Origin: Myxococcales bacterium
GTDB taxonomy: Bacteria; Myxococcota_A; Polyangia; Polyangiales; Houyiibacteriaceae
DNA: 64,000 nucleotides
Direction: 5' to 3'
NCBI GenBank assembly: GCA_029861865.1
Contig: JAOTYL010000010.1
Span: 62,001-126,000, forward strand
Positions 7,334-15,728 of this stretch are shown here, piece after piece. Positions within the stretch are counted from its first letter, which is position 1; the number at the start of each line of letters is the position of its first letter. The notes beneath the pieces are model-generated. The model saw nothing but the letters and a program-made list of their open reading frames with translations, ran no database searches and was not told the origin of the DNA. Made by a program: the position numbers and the translations under genes.

Positions 7334-8581
7334 TCAGTGAATGGCGAAGCGGGAGGCCATGAAGAGAACGGCAGCGAGAATCGCGGTGAACGGGACCGTG
7401 ATGAACCAGCTCGCAATGATGCCGGTGACAACCCTCGTGTTGATGGCGCCAATGCCGCGCGCGAAGCCGACCCCGATCACGGCGCCTACGAGGGTATGCG
7501 TAGTGCTCACCGGGAGGCCTAGCTTGCTTGCAAGCACGATCGTGGTTGCCGCCCCGAACTCCGCCGCAAAGCCGCGAGAAGGAGTGAGCTCGGTGATCTT
7601 CTTTCCGACGGTGGCCATGATCTTGTAGCCGTAGGTGGCCAGCCCGACGACGATCCCCACCGCCCCAATCAAGAGGACCCGGTACGGGACAGCCACTTTT
7701 GCGGCGACTTCACCGGAAGCCGCCCCGAAAACCGCCGCCATCGGGCCGACAGCGTTGGCCACGTCGTTGCTACCGTGGGCGAAGGCGACGAAGCAAGCGG
7801 TAAGCACTTGCAAAACGAGGAACACCCGTTCCGCGTGGTACGTGTGCGCGTCTTTGCTCTCCGAGGCTGCCTTCGCGAATCGGCGGAGGAGCGGGGTGGT
7901 AATGATGCTGGCGGTCAACCCCGCAAACACCGCGATGCCGAGCGCGGGACCGAGGCTCAGGTCGAGCTTCAGGGGCTTTAGGCCCTTGAAAAGCACGCTC
8001 AAGGTCAAGATCGTGAAGATCGGAAACACCATGATCGGGCCCCAACCACGAAGGGCGAGCAGAGGCCGGTCGACATTGAGAATGCGGCGCTTGATGAACA
8101 CGAAGCCTAGGTAACCAAGCAATGCCCCCATCACCGGCGAGACCACCCAGCTTGCTACGATCTTCGCCATCACCCCCCAATTGACGGCTTCGAACCCGCC
8201 TGCGATCAATCCGAAGCCGACGACGGCCCCGACGATGCTGTGCGTCGTCGAGACGGGCCATCCGGAAAAGGTGGCGATGTTGAGCCAAAGGGCCGCGGCA
8301 AGGAGACAGCACGTCATGCCCACCGCGATCACCATCGGATCGCTCCCGAACGCACCTACGTCGACGATGCCTTTGCGAATGGTATCCGTGACCGTACCTC
8401 CCACCAACATGGCGCCGCCAAACTCGAACACCGCAGCGACGAGGATCGCCCCCCTAAGCGTGAGCGCGCCGGACCCCACCGAGGTCCCCATAGCGTTGGC
8501 GACGTCATTAGCCCCGATATTCCAGGCCATGTAGAGCCCGGCGATTGCCGCAAGGGCAAGGACGATCGTCATCGGTTCCAT
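7334..8581 (-). CDS. pit: PiT-family inorganic phosphate permease
   Basis: The 415-residue polytopic protein carries both PiT signature copies: WNIGANDVANAMGTSVGSGALT near the N-terminus and AHGSNDVANAVGPMAA in the second half, with PVSTTH motifs in each half. This internal duplication defines the Pit/PHO-4 low-affinity phosphate transporters, which move metal-phosphate with protons or sodium. It lies 12 bp downstream of a DUF47 gene, the usual partner of bacterial pit genes. Together with the Pst cluster 7 kb away, the cell has low- and high-affinity uptake in the same neighbourhood. Confidence 0.93.
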   Translation of the reverse strand: MEPMTIVLALAAIAGLYMAWNIGANDVANAMGTSVGSGALTLRGAILVAAVFEFGGAMLVGGTVTDTIRKGIVDVGAFGSDPMVIAVGMTCCLLAAALWLNIATFSGWPVSTTHSIVGAVVGFGLIAGGFEAVNWGVMAKIVASWVVSPVMGALLGYLGFVFIKRRILNVDRPLLALRGWGPIMVFPIFTILTLSVLFKGLKPLKLDLSLGPALGIAVFAGLTASIITTPLLRRFAKAASESKDAHTYHAERVFLVLQVLTACFVAFAHGSNDVANAVGPMAAVFGAASGEVAAKVAVPYRVLLIGAVGIVVGLATYGYKIMATVGKKITELTPSRGFAAEFGAATTIVLASKLGLPVSTTHTLVGAVIGVGFARGIGAINTRVVTGIIASWFITVPFTAILAAVLFMASRFAIH

Positions 8582-8593
8582 GTCAAAGCGGCC

Positions 8594-9268
8594 CTAGCCG
8601 GCGACGAAGAGCCGGAACTGATCCCCAACATTCTCGGCATGATTCGCCATGTCGCCGATCTTGTTCAGCACTTTACTCCACATGAACACGGCGACCGGCG
8701 GCAGGTCTGCTTCCTCTTTGAAGAGAACTCTTGCGCACTGGTCCTGAATCTTGTCTGCTTCGTGCTCGGCTCGCCCGAGGATTGCAGCCTGCTCGAGCAC
8801 CCGCTCTGCAGGAGGTCCTGAAAACCCGGATTCGACCAGGTCGTCGATCAAGTCGATGAGCTTTGCCGCCTCTTTCACTGTCCCTAGCACGCGGTCGACG
8901 AAAAGGTCGAGCACGGTCTTCATGTCGTTGGGTACGGTGAGGGGACGGATGGTCAGCAGGACGCCGACGTCCTCCGCACAGTCTGCAATCGCGTCGATCT
9001 GACTGATGAGCTTCAACACATCGCGTCGGTCGACGGGCATGAGCAAACGAACGGGCATCTTCGAGCGTGCGGCGTTCTTCGCGTCATCGGCCTTTCCTTC
9101 GAGCGTGCTGATCTCCTTTGCAACCCGCTCGACCCCTTGCTGATCGCCCTTCTCGAGCAGCGCGATCAGCTCCGGAATTCGTTCGCTCGTCTTGATGACC
9201 TCGTTCATCAACTCGCCGACTTTGGGCAAAGGATTGCGCGCGAGCAGGTTGGCAAGTGGTATTCTCAT
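8594..9268 (-). CDS. DUF47 (PhoU-like) phosphate transport regulator
   Basis: The 224-residue alpha-helical protein begins MRIPLANLLARNPLPKVGELMNE and contains the DUF47/TIGR00153 features DRRDVLKLISQIDAIADCAEDVG and a C-terminal KVLNKIGDMANHAENVGD. DUF47 proteins are distant PhoU relatives with a metal-binding helical bundle, and they are thought to control the adjacent Pit permease. It is the first gene of the two-gene DUF47-pit unit, divergent from phoB. No Pho-box-like repeat was seen directly upstream on its own strand, suggesting it is not PhoB-activated, as expected for Pit. Confidence 0.9.
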   Translation of the reverse strand: MRIPLANLLARNPLPKVGELMNEVIKTSERIPELIALLEKGDQQGVERVAKEISTLEGKADDAKNAARSKMPVRLLMPVDRRDVLKLISQIDAIADCAEDVGVLLTIRPLTVPNDMKTVLDLFVDRVLGTVKEAAKLIDLIDDLVESGFSGPPAERVLEQAAILGRAEHEADKIQDQCARVLFKEEADLPPVAVFMWSKVLNKIGDMANHAENVGDQFRLFVAG

Positions 9269-9413
9269 GGCACCTCGGAGGGAAGCCTTTCATTCCTCGA
9301 AGTCGGGCTCAAACGCTAAGTAGAAACGTCCCGATCTCTCGGGTTTTGCTGGGAATCCGCGTTGAGGTTGCGGGCCTGCCGTGTAGACTCGGGGTTGCTC
9401 GGTTGGAGCCTGT

Positions 9414-9442
9414 CCGTCACGAGGACGTCACAGCAGCTGACC
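9414..9442 (+). promoter_or_regulatory. Pho-box-like repeats upstream of phoB
   Basis: Three 7-mers start exactly 11 bp apart: CCGTCAC (9414), ACGTCAC (9425) and GCTGACC (9436), with 4-bp spacers. This is the PhoB half-site layout (consensus CTGTCAY at 11-bp steps). The block ends 19 bp before the phoB start, so autoactivation is likely. Confidence 0.6.
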
Positions 9443-9461
9443 AGGCTTCTCGGGGATCAAC

Positions 9462-10151
9462 ATGGGCTCACGAATCCTAGTAGTCGAGGACGAAGCCGAC
9501 CTGGCTGATCTCGTTGCCTTCAACCTTCGAGGCGAAGGGCACGAGGTGACCGTGGCGCTCGATGGCAACACCGCGCTTGCCGAGATCCAGCGTGGCCGAC
9601 CGGACCTCGTGGTGCTCGATGTCATGCTGCCCGATATTTCGGGCATCGAGGTCTGCCGACGACTGCGCCGAAAGCGTGAGACGGTTCGTCTGCCGGTGAT
9701 CATGCTCACCGCGAGAACCGACGAGGTGGATCGCGTGGTCGGGTTCGAGGTGGGCGCAGATGATTACGTGACGAAGCCCTTCAGCCCGAGGGAGCTCGTT
9801 CTGAGAGTGGAGGCGATCCTACGACGGACCGTTCCAAATGCCGACGTAGAGGGCCCACAGGTGATCACACTAGGGGCCTTGCTAATCGACGTCCCGGCGC
9901 ATCGAGTGGAGGTGCTGGGCGAAGAGGTCCTGCTTACCGCGCTCGAGTTCCGCCTGCTCCTCGACCTCGCGACCCGCGCTGGGAGAGTCCAATCGAGAGA
10001 CGCGCTGCTCGGACGCGTCTGGGGTTACGCGCCCAATGTGGAGACGCGAACGGTCGACACGCATGTGAAAAGACTGCGGGAAAAGCTCGGGGACGGCGCC
10101 AAGCAGATCGAGACGGTCCGTGGTGTCGGCTACCGCGCGCTGAAGTCCTAG
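9462..10151 (+). CDS. phoB: Phosphate regulon response regulator PhoB
   Basis: The 229-residue OmpR/PhoB-type regulator has a receiver domain with the acidic pocket E9-D10, phospho-acceptor Asp53 (LVVLDVMLPD) and Lys105 (TKPFSP). A winged-helix DNA-binding domain follows (LTALEFRLLLDLATRAGRV, then RTVDTHVKRLREKLG). It should bind Pho boxes and activate phosphate-starvation genes with sigma70. Assignment to PhoB rather than another OmpR-type regulator rests on the phoR-like kinase immediately downstream, the pst and porin genes nearby, and the Pho-box repeats upstream of this gene and those targets. Confidence 0.9.
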   Translation: MGSRILVVEDEADLADLVAFNLRGEGHEVTVALDGNTALAEIQRGRPDLVVLDVMLPDISGIEVCRRLRRKRETVRLPVIMLTARTDEVDRVVGFEVGADDYVTKPFSPRELVLRVEAILRRTVPNADVEGPQVITLGALLIDVPAHRVEVLGEEVLLTALEFRLLLDLATRAGRVQSRDALLGRVWGYAPNVETRTVDTHVKRLREKLGDGAKQIETVRGVGYRALKS

Positions 10152-11555
10152 TTGGTAGCGCGGCGCCGTCGCGCGTATCCTCCGACCGTGATTCGACGTT
10201 ACACCGTTCTTGGTGGGTTTGTCGCGCTGATCGTGGCGGGGCTATACGCCTACTGGCAGGCGACGGCCCCAGGCGCCCGCTCATGGGTGATCATCGCCAT
10301 AGCCGTCGTGATTGGAGCAGTGGCGGGTTGGCTCGTATCCCGTCGAGACATGCGTGACATCGAACGGCTTCAGGGGGTCGTCGACGCGATGGTCGGCGGC
10401 GATTTCGGCGCTCGTGTTCGCATGCGACGCCCTGGACCACTTGGCCATCTCGGCCGGTCGCTCGACGCTTTGGGGGAGCGGCTTTCGTTGAGCGAAAGAA
10501 AGAAGCACTCCAGGAAAGAACGGCTCGGGACGATTTTGGACGCCATGTCCGAGGCAGTGCTGGTCACCGATTCGGGGGGGCGGATCAGCCTCAGCAACGA
10601 AGTATTGAAGCGATGGGTGGGCCTCGATGTCGAGGGGAAGACAGCCGTGGAGGCGATCCGACACCCCGACTTTCACGTCGCGATCGAGGGTGCTCAGCAA
10701 GGGATTTCGAGCGTGCTCGAAATGAGCCTAGACGATGTCGACGGAGGGAGGCGCTCGCTTCGCGCTTCGGTGGCGCCCTTGGAGAATCGACGCGGGGTGG
10801 TCTGTGTGCTCAGCGACGTGACGGCAGAGCGAGAGGCGGACCGTGTACGCCGTGACTTTGTGGCGAATGCCGGTCACGAGCTACGAACACCCCTGACCGC
10901 GATCCGAGGGTTTGCCGAAACGCTTCGACAGAGCGCGCTCGACGACCCAGAGTCCGCTCACGAATTCCTCGATATCATCTTGCGACACACCGAGCGTCTA
11001 CAGGCTCTCGTCGACGACTTGGCCGACTTGAGCCGGCTCGAGGGGGAGGAGCTGAAACTCGAGCTCGGCCCGGTGGCGCCTGGGGCGCTTCTCGATGAAG
11101 TGGTTCGCGGACTCGAAGCCCAAGCTCGTGCCAAAGATCTGCGCATCGCTTGCTTCGGCCTCGAAAAAGCTCCCCGCGTCCTTGCCGAGGAGCGGGCCCT
11201 CGAGCAGGTTCTCGTCAATCTCGTCGACAACGCGATCAAGTACACACCACCAGGTGGGGAGATCCGGATCTCGATCGCCGACGAAGCAAACGGTGCCCTC
11301 ATCGAAGTCGCCAATACGGGTCTCGGGATCCCCGCGAAGCATCTTCACCGGATCTTCGAGCGATTCTATCGGGTGGACGCGGGCCGCTCGCGAGAGCTTG
11401 GTGGGACGGGGCTCGGACTCTCGATCGTGAAACATTTGGTCGCGAAGTTGGGGGGCGGGATCACGGTTGATAGCCGAGAAGGCTGGACCCGATTTTCCCT
11501 TCGCTTGCGTCGGCCGGATAGCCCCAAGAGCGACACGCGGGTGTCACATGGCTGA
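10152..11555 (+). CDS. phoR: Phosphate regulon sensor histidine kinase PhoR
   Basis: The order is two N-terminal transmembrane helices (about residues 18-62), a HAMP-like linker, a PAS domain (about 125-220, LGTILDAMSEAVLVTDSGG), then the HisKA domain with His242 in NAGHELRTPLTAIRG. The HATPase_c domain follows, with NLVDNAIKYTPPGG, GLGIPAKHLHRIFERFYR and GGTGLGLSIVKHL. This PhoR architecture has no large periplasmic sensor, so it presumably responds to PhoU/Pst status. The frame starts with a TTG abutting the phoB stop; a GTG at 10188 just before IRRYTVLGGF is an equally good start. Its last codons contain the Pho-box repeats of the downstream porin. Confidence 0.9.
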   Translation: MVARRRRAYPPTVIRRYTVLGGFVALIVAGLYAYWQATAPGARSWVIIAIAVVIGAVAGWLVSRRDMRDIERLQGVVDAMVGGDFGARVRMRRPGPLGHLGRSLDALGERLSLSERKKHSRKERLGTILDAMSEAVLVTDSGGRISLSNEVLKRWVGLDVEGKTAVEAIRHPDFHVAIEGAQQGISSVLEMSLDDVDGGRRSLRASVAPLENRRGVVCVLSDVTAEREADRVRRDFVANAGHELRTPLTAIRGFAETLRQSALDDPESAHEFLDIILRHTERLQALVDDLADLSRLEGEELKLELGPVAPGALLDEVVRGLEAQARAKDLRIACFGLEKAPRVLAEERALEQVLVNLVDNAIKYTPPGGEIRISIADEANGALIEVANTGLGIPAKHLHRIFERFYRVDAGRSRELGGTGLGLSIVKHLVAKLGGGITVDSREGWTRFSLRLRRPDSPKSDTRVSHG

Positions 11556-11558
11556 CAC
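11530..11558 (+). promoter_or_regulatory. Pho-box-like repeats upstream of the phosphate porin
   Basis: Three 7-mers, GCGACAC (11530), GTGTCAC (11541) and CTGACAC (11552), are spaced exactly 11 bp start to start. They sit inside the 3' end of phoR and end 24 bp before the porin start, giving the porin its own PhoB-dependent promoter within the phoBR operon. Confidence 0.6.
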
Positions 11559-11582
11559 ATATGACGCGTACCACCAGGGCCA

Positions 11583-13013
11583 ATGACACATGTTCGTCTC
11601 AATCGTTTCGCCTTCGTTGCGCTGACCTTCCTCATATGGGCGTCCCCAGCCTTCGCCCAACAAGAGGCCACCGCTCCGGTGGAGGATGTCCCCGAAGAGC
11701 AACAAGAGACCCCCGAGGGCGAGCCCTCAGAGGGAACCGAAGTTATCGAGGTCCCACCGCCCGAGCCTACCGCATCTGAATCCGACCCGTCGCAAGAGAC
11801 GGATCAAGAGGCAAAGGTCGAGTCGAGAGTCCCAGGCGAACAGCTTCGCCCTGGGGGCGACGACGAGATGATGGCGGACCACCCGGTCGATCGTGGGGAC
11901 ATCAAGTTCAGGCCCGGCAAGGGCGTCGAGATCAACAGCGCGGACGACAAGTTCCAGCTTCGAATCCGCGTTCGGGTCCAGTTTCTTTGGACGATTTTGA
12001 GTGGCGAGGTCGGGCCCGCAGATGCAGACGAGCCAGACGAGGTCACCAACAATTTCCGAATCCGCCGCGCGCGATTCATCTTCCAGGGCCATGCGTTTGG
12101 CAAGCACAATCAATACAAGCTCGAAATCGACCCCCTTCGCGCGGACAACGTGGTGCTCGACTACTATCTCGATTTCACGAAGAAAAGAGACGTCCAGGTC
12201 CGAATTGGGCAGTACAAGATCTCGTCGAACCGGCAGCGGGTCATTTCCTCTGGGAACCTGCAGATGGTCGACCGGTCTCGAGTCAACGCGGAGTTCTCGC
12301 TCGATCGTGACATCGGCATCGATATCCGGTCGCGGGACTTCCTCGGAAAGGACAAGATGCGCTACGTCTTGGGCATCACGTCGGGAACCGGCCTCAACAA
12401 CCCGCAGTTCAAAGACTTCGCGATGGTGTACTTGGTTCGCTTCGAGTATCTTCCGTTCGGCATTTTCCGTGATTACAGCGAAGTGGATTTCGCTCGAACC
12501 AAGCCGCGGCTTTCCATCGGCAGCACGTACTCGTTTTTCCAAAATGCCGATCGCGCGCGAGGAATGGTTGGGGCGCCCTTCGCCGATGGCGGCACCGCCG
12601 ATTATCACTTCTTGTTCGTCGACGCGATCTTCAAGGCCCGCGGCTTTTCGGCAATCAGCGAATTCGCCTACCGAACCGGAAAGCGCCAGTTTGGCGACAT
12701 CACGGAGGACGACGAAGGAAATCCAATCGAACCGACCGCGGCCCGCAACGGCCTCGGCTGGATGCTTCAAGCCGGCTACCTGCTGCCTCGCACCCGGTTC
12801 GAGTTCGCAGCACGGGGCTCGATGATCTTCGGGAGCTCGAAGAGAGCGCCGACCAGCCTAAACGACAGCTATGGCGGCACGTTTTCGCTGAGCTATTACT
12901 TTGCTCGGCACCCTTTCAAGATCCAAGCCGATGTGTCGCAGATCTGGAACGAGCAAGAGCGGTTCGGTCAAGGCGAAACCGTATTCCGGCTGCAGCTTCA
13001 GGCATCGATTTAG
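11583..13013 (+). CDS. OprP/OprO-type phosphate-selective porin
   Basis: The 476-residue product has a clear signal peptide (FLIWASPAFAQ) and then a Glu/Pro-rich spacer of about 70 residues. A beta-barrel domain follows, starting GVEINSADDKFQLRIRVRVQFLW with FRIRRARFIFQGHAFGKHNQYKLEID, as in the phosphate-selective porin O/P family. The C-terminal residues (VFRLQLQASI) form an amphipathic final strand. It should form an outer-membrane channel for phosphate or polyphosphate. The gene starts 27 bp after phoR and carries its own Pho-box-like repeats. The acidic, proline-rich N-terminal spacer is longer than in Pseudomonas OprP and may cross the periplasm. Confidence 0.85.
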   Translation: MTHVRLNRFAFVALTFLIWASPAFAQQEATAPVEDVPEEQQETPEGEPSEGTEVIEVPPPEPTASESDPSQETDQEAKVESRVPGEQLRPGGDDEMMADHPVDRGDIKFRPGKGVEINSADDKFQLRIRVRVQFLWTILSGEVGPADADEPDEVTNNFRIRRARFIFQGHAFGKHNQYKLEIDPLRADNVVLDYYLDFTKKRDVQVRIGQYKISSNRQRVISSGNLQMVDRSRVNAEFSLDRDIGIDIRSRDFLGKDKMRYVLGITSGTGLNNPQFKDFAMVYLVRFEYLPFGIFRDYSEVDFARTKPRLSIGSTYSFFQNADRARGMVGAPFADGGTADYHFLFVDAIFKARGFSAISEFAYRTGKRQFGDITEDDEGNPIEPTAARNGLGWMLQAGYLLPRTRFEFAARGSMIFGSSKRAPTSLNDSYGGTFSLSYYFARHPFKIQADVSQIWNEQERFGQGETVFRLQLQASI

Positions 13014-13014
13014 C

Positions 13015-13335
13015 TTGCGTCTTCTGGGCCTTCTCATCGGCTGCTGCTGGCTCTCAACGGCTTGCAGCCCTATGAGCGCGGAAAGCACCTCGAGCATCAA
13101 GGTCGTCCAGAAAGAGCCTCGCTGCGAGAAGATCGGCGTCGTCGAGGGTGCCGGCGGCAACGACAGGACCGCGCGAGCCGACGCTTTCGATCAAGCGGCC
13201 GAGCGCGGTGCGACACACATCATGCTGGAGCCTGCGCAGCCCGACCTCGAAGATGGGATGACGATGATCGTGACCGCGATGCTCTATCGCTGCCCGCCGC
13301 CGAACGAGGTGTTCCCGCCTGTCGGGTACCCTTAG
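13015..13335 (+). CDS. DUF4156-like small lipoprotein
   Basis: The TTG at 13015, one base after the porin stop, gives a 106-residue product with signal peptide MRLLGLLIGCCWLSTAC and a lipobox cysteine at 17. The mature part, with CEKIGVVEGAGGNDRTAR followed by AAERGATHIML and a final cysteine (LYRCPPP), follows the DUF4156/YjeI pattern: a cysteine, a G-rich turn, then an (A)A...GA(T/N)xxxL helix-strand. Function is unknown. The near-zero gap implies translational coupling to the porin. The frame is open further upstream, but only inside the porin gene and without a signal peptide. Confidence 0.6.
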   Translation: MRLLGLLIGCCWLSTACSPMSAESTSSIKVVQKEPRCEKIGVVEGAGGNDRTARADAFDQAAERGATHIMLEPAQPDLEDGMTMIVTAMLYRCPPPNEVFPPVGYP

Positions 13336-13351
13336 ACCGCAAACCGCGGCC

Positions 13352-14041
13352 TCAAGCGTGACCGTGCCGGACGTCGCGCCCTTCGACGAGGAAGATCACC
13401 ATCTCGGCGATATTCGTCGCGTGATCCGCGATGCGCTCCAAGTACTTGGCGCAATTGCAAATTCGTATCCCATCGCCAATGTTCGAAGGATCCTTCATGT
13501 AATCGAGGCACATCGTAAGGACCTCGCTGTATATTTCGTCGACCGCATCGTCTTGGTCGAAAACGTCCCGCGCCTTCTTCGGGTCTTCTTCGACGAGAGC
13601 GTTCAAGGCTTCTCGTAGCATTGCGCCTGCCCGTTGAGCCATCTCCGGCAACCTAGCGCCTGGGGGGCTCAGTCGATCCGCTGGAGTCATCTCGATGGCG
13701 CGTTCTGCGATGTTGACGGCTTCGTCGCCGATTCGCTCCAAGTCAGTCGACGCCTTCACCGCAGCGACGGCAAATCGAAGATCTCGACCGACCGGTTGGC
13801 GTAAGGCGAGGATCCGAACCGCCAGGTCGTCGACTGCGCGCTCGTCCTCATTCATCTCGCGGTCCGCCTCCAGGACTTCGTTGGCGAGGGCCTCGTCGCG
13901 GTCTTCGAACGCACTCACCGCGGTGCCGATCATTTGCTCGCACCTGCCGCCCATCGCCAAGAGGCGATCCTTCAGATTCCGGAGCTCTGCCTCGAACTCC
14001 TGATGGGTGTGCGTTCGCATGGGTCGATTAGGGCGAGACAC
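13352..14041 (-). CDS. phoU: Phosphate signalling protein PhoU
   Basis: The 229-residue all-helical protein has the two PhoU repeats, including ASTDLERIGDEAVNIAERA and AKYLERIADHATNIAEMVIFLVEGRDVRH, the metal-binding E(R)IxDxAxNIAE motifs. PhoU links the Pst transporter to PhoR and keeps the regulon off when phosphate is sufficient. It is the last gene of the reverse-strand pstSCAB-phoU unit. The GTG start overlaps the pstB stop by one base (TAGTG); an ATG 21 bp further in (MRTHTHQEF) is an alternative start. It converges with the porin-lipoprotein pair. Confidence 0.95.
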   Translation of the reverse strand: MSRPNRPMRTHTHQEFEAELRNLKDRLLAMGGRCEQMIGTAVSAFEDRDEALANEVLEADREMNEDERAVDDLAVRILALRQPVGRDLRFAVAAVKASTDLERIGDEAVNIAERAIEMTPADRLSPPGARLPEMAQRAGAMLREALNALVEEDPKKARDVFDQDDAVDEIYSEVLTMCLDYMKDPSNIGDGIRICNCAKYLERIADHATNIAEMVIFLVEGRDVRHGHA

Positions 14042-14832
14042 TATCCAAACCTTCCGGAAATATACTCTTCTGTGCGCTTTCTTGCAGGCCGCGTGAACAT
14101 CCCATCGGTCGCCCCGTACTCGATGAGCTCTCCCATGTAGAAAAACGCCGTATAGTCACTGACTCGCGCAGCCTGTTGCATCGAATGGGTCACGATGACG
14201 ATCGTGTACTGTTCGCGTAGCTCGCGGATGAGCTCCTCAATTTTCGCCGTGGCGATCGGGTCGAGCGCAGAGGCGGGCTCGTCCATCAAGATCACCTCGG
14301 GCCACACCGCCAAGCAGCGCGCGATGCACAATCGCTGTTGCTGTCCGCCGGAAAGGCCCAACGCCGAAGCTTGCAAACGGTCTTTGACCTCGTCCCAGAG
14401 CGCGGCTCCCTTGAGCGACTCCTCCACGCGCTCGGCGATCAGGTCCTTGTCTTTCTCGCCGCCGATCTGCAGTCCGAATGCGACATTGTCGAAGACCGAT
14501 TTCGGAAAAGGGTTCGACTTCTGGAAGACCATGCCAACCCTACGCCTAACCTCGACCGGGTCCACCCCGCTGCCGTAGATGTCTTCGCCGTCGAGGAGGA
14601 TGCGCCCTTCGACCCGGGCGCTGTAGATCGTGTCATTCATTCGGTTGAGTGCCCTCAAGTACGTGCTCTTGCCGCACCCCGAGGGGCCGATCAACGCGGT
14701 GACGCTACGGTCGAGGATGTCGAGGTCGACGTCCTTGATCGCATGGTTGTCCGCATAAAAGACATTGACGCCGCGCGTCTCCATCTTCACGTCCAGAGAA
14801 CCTTTGCCATTCTTTTTGTCCGGGACGTTCAT
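14041..14832 (-). CDS. pstB: Phosphate ABC transporter ATP-binding protein PstB
   Basis: Starting at ATG 14832 the protein has 263 residues, normal for PstB. The Walker A is GPSGCGKST (about residues 49-57), the signature LSGGQQQR, and Walker [14 protein letters not shown], followed by [33 protein letters not shown] is characteristic of PstB. It energises phosphate import with PstC and PstA. The ATG overlaps the pstA stop by 4 bp. The frame stays open to about 15051, but that part lies inside pstA and has no ABC character. Confidence 0.96.
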   Translation of the reverse strand: MNVPDKKNGKGSLDVKMETRGVNVFYADNHAIKDVDLDILDRSVTALIGPSGCGKSTYLRALNRMNDTIYSARVEGRILLDGEDIYGSGVDPVEVRRRVGMVFQKSNPFPKSVFDNVAFGLQIGGEKDKDLIAERVEESLKGAALWDEVKDRLQASALGLSGGQQQRLCIARCLAVWPEVILMDEPASALDPIATAKIEELIRELREQYTIVIVTHSMQQAARVSDYTAFFYMGELIEYGATDGMFTRPARKRTEEYISGRFG

Positions 14833-15728
14833 GTTCGGAGGGCGGCTCGCGAACGAGCACGAATAATCACTGCCAGCAGATTGAGTGAGAACGTCAGCAC
14901 GAGCAAGACGAGCACGGTGCCAAAAAGCGTCGGTCGTGCGGCGTCGACATTCGGCGACTGCGTAGCCAGCGCATAGACGTGGTAGCCGAGATGCATGAAC
15001 ATGTCGCGCAGGTCGGTCGGCAGGTAGGGGAGGAAATTGGCGGCACCACAAAAGATGATCGGTGCAACCTCGCCGGCCCCGCGACTCACCGCCAAGATCA
15101 CTCCAGTGAGGATTCCACCTTTCGCGTTAGGGAGGACGATTTTGTAGACCGTTTGAAAGCGCGTCGCGCCAAGTGCCAAGGAGGCGTCGCGAATCTCACG
15201 TGGCACGGTGCGAAGGGCCTCCTCGGTGGTGACGATCACCACGGGCAACGTCAGAACCGCGAGCGTCAAAGACGCCCAGAGGATCGAGGGCCTACCCCAG
15301 ACCGGAGTCGTGTCATCGTAGAGGAGCGAGTCGATCCCCCCGCCGACAAAGATGATGAAAAAACCGAGCCCGAAGAGGCCGAACACGATCGAGGGGACGC
15401 CTGCGAGGTTGTTGACGGCGATGCGCACTAACTTGGCGAGCCTCGAACGAGGCGAAGCGTATTCGCTCAGGAAGATCGCGGTCGCGATGCCGATAGGCAC
15501 CCCGGCGAGAGTCATCAGCAGCGTCATGAACACCGTTCCGTAGATCGCGGGCCAGATTCCACCGCTTACCATGTCGGCACCTGGGCTTTCGGTCAGGAAC
15601 TCGACGCTGATCACCGGAGCGCCGTACCAGGCGATCTGGCCCAAAAGCACGCTGAGCAAGAGCAGGATCACCACCAGGGCAAGCCCCGTCAGCCCGCCGA
15701 GCAGCCAGTCTTTCTTCGTGTACCTCAT
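14829..15728 (-). CDS. pstA: Phosphate ABC transporter permease PstA
   Basis: The 299-residue inner-membrane protein has about six transmembrane helices. The binding-protein-dependent transport (EAA) loop reads [40 protein letters not shown]. It begins [19 protein letters not shown]. It is coupled to pstC by a 4-bp overlap at its start and to pstB by a 4-bp overlap at its end. It forms the heterodimeric phosphate channel with PstC. Confidence 0.95.
   Translation of the reverse strand: MRYTKKDWLLGGLTGLALVVILLLLSVLLGQIAWYGAPVISVEFLTESPGADMVSGGIWPAIYGTVFMTLLMTLAGVPIGIATAIFLSEYASPRSRLAKLVRIAVNNLAGVPSIVFGLFGLGFFIIFVGGGIDSLLYDDTTPVWGRPSILWASLTLAVLTLPVVIVTTEEALRTVPREIRDASLALGATRFQTVYKIVLPNAKGGILTGVILAVSRGAGEVAPIIFCGAANFLPYLPTDLRDMFMHLGYHVYALATQSPNVDAARPTLFGTVLVLLVLTFSLNLLAVIIRARSRAALRT

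Noticed and set aside
6212-7522. 436-codon forward frame opposite ychF and pit
   Set aside because: It lies wholly antisense to two strongly recognised genes and has no recognisable domain; long shadow frames are expected in high-GC DNA.
9330-9347. CCCGA-TCTC-TCGGG hairpin followed by TTTT
   Set aside because: The 5-bp stem and short T-run are too weak to call a terminator, and it lies between divergent genes.
11727-12770. 347-codon reverse frame opposite the porin
   Set aside because: The porin has a signal peptide and barrel; the opposite frame has neither domain nor signal.
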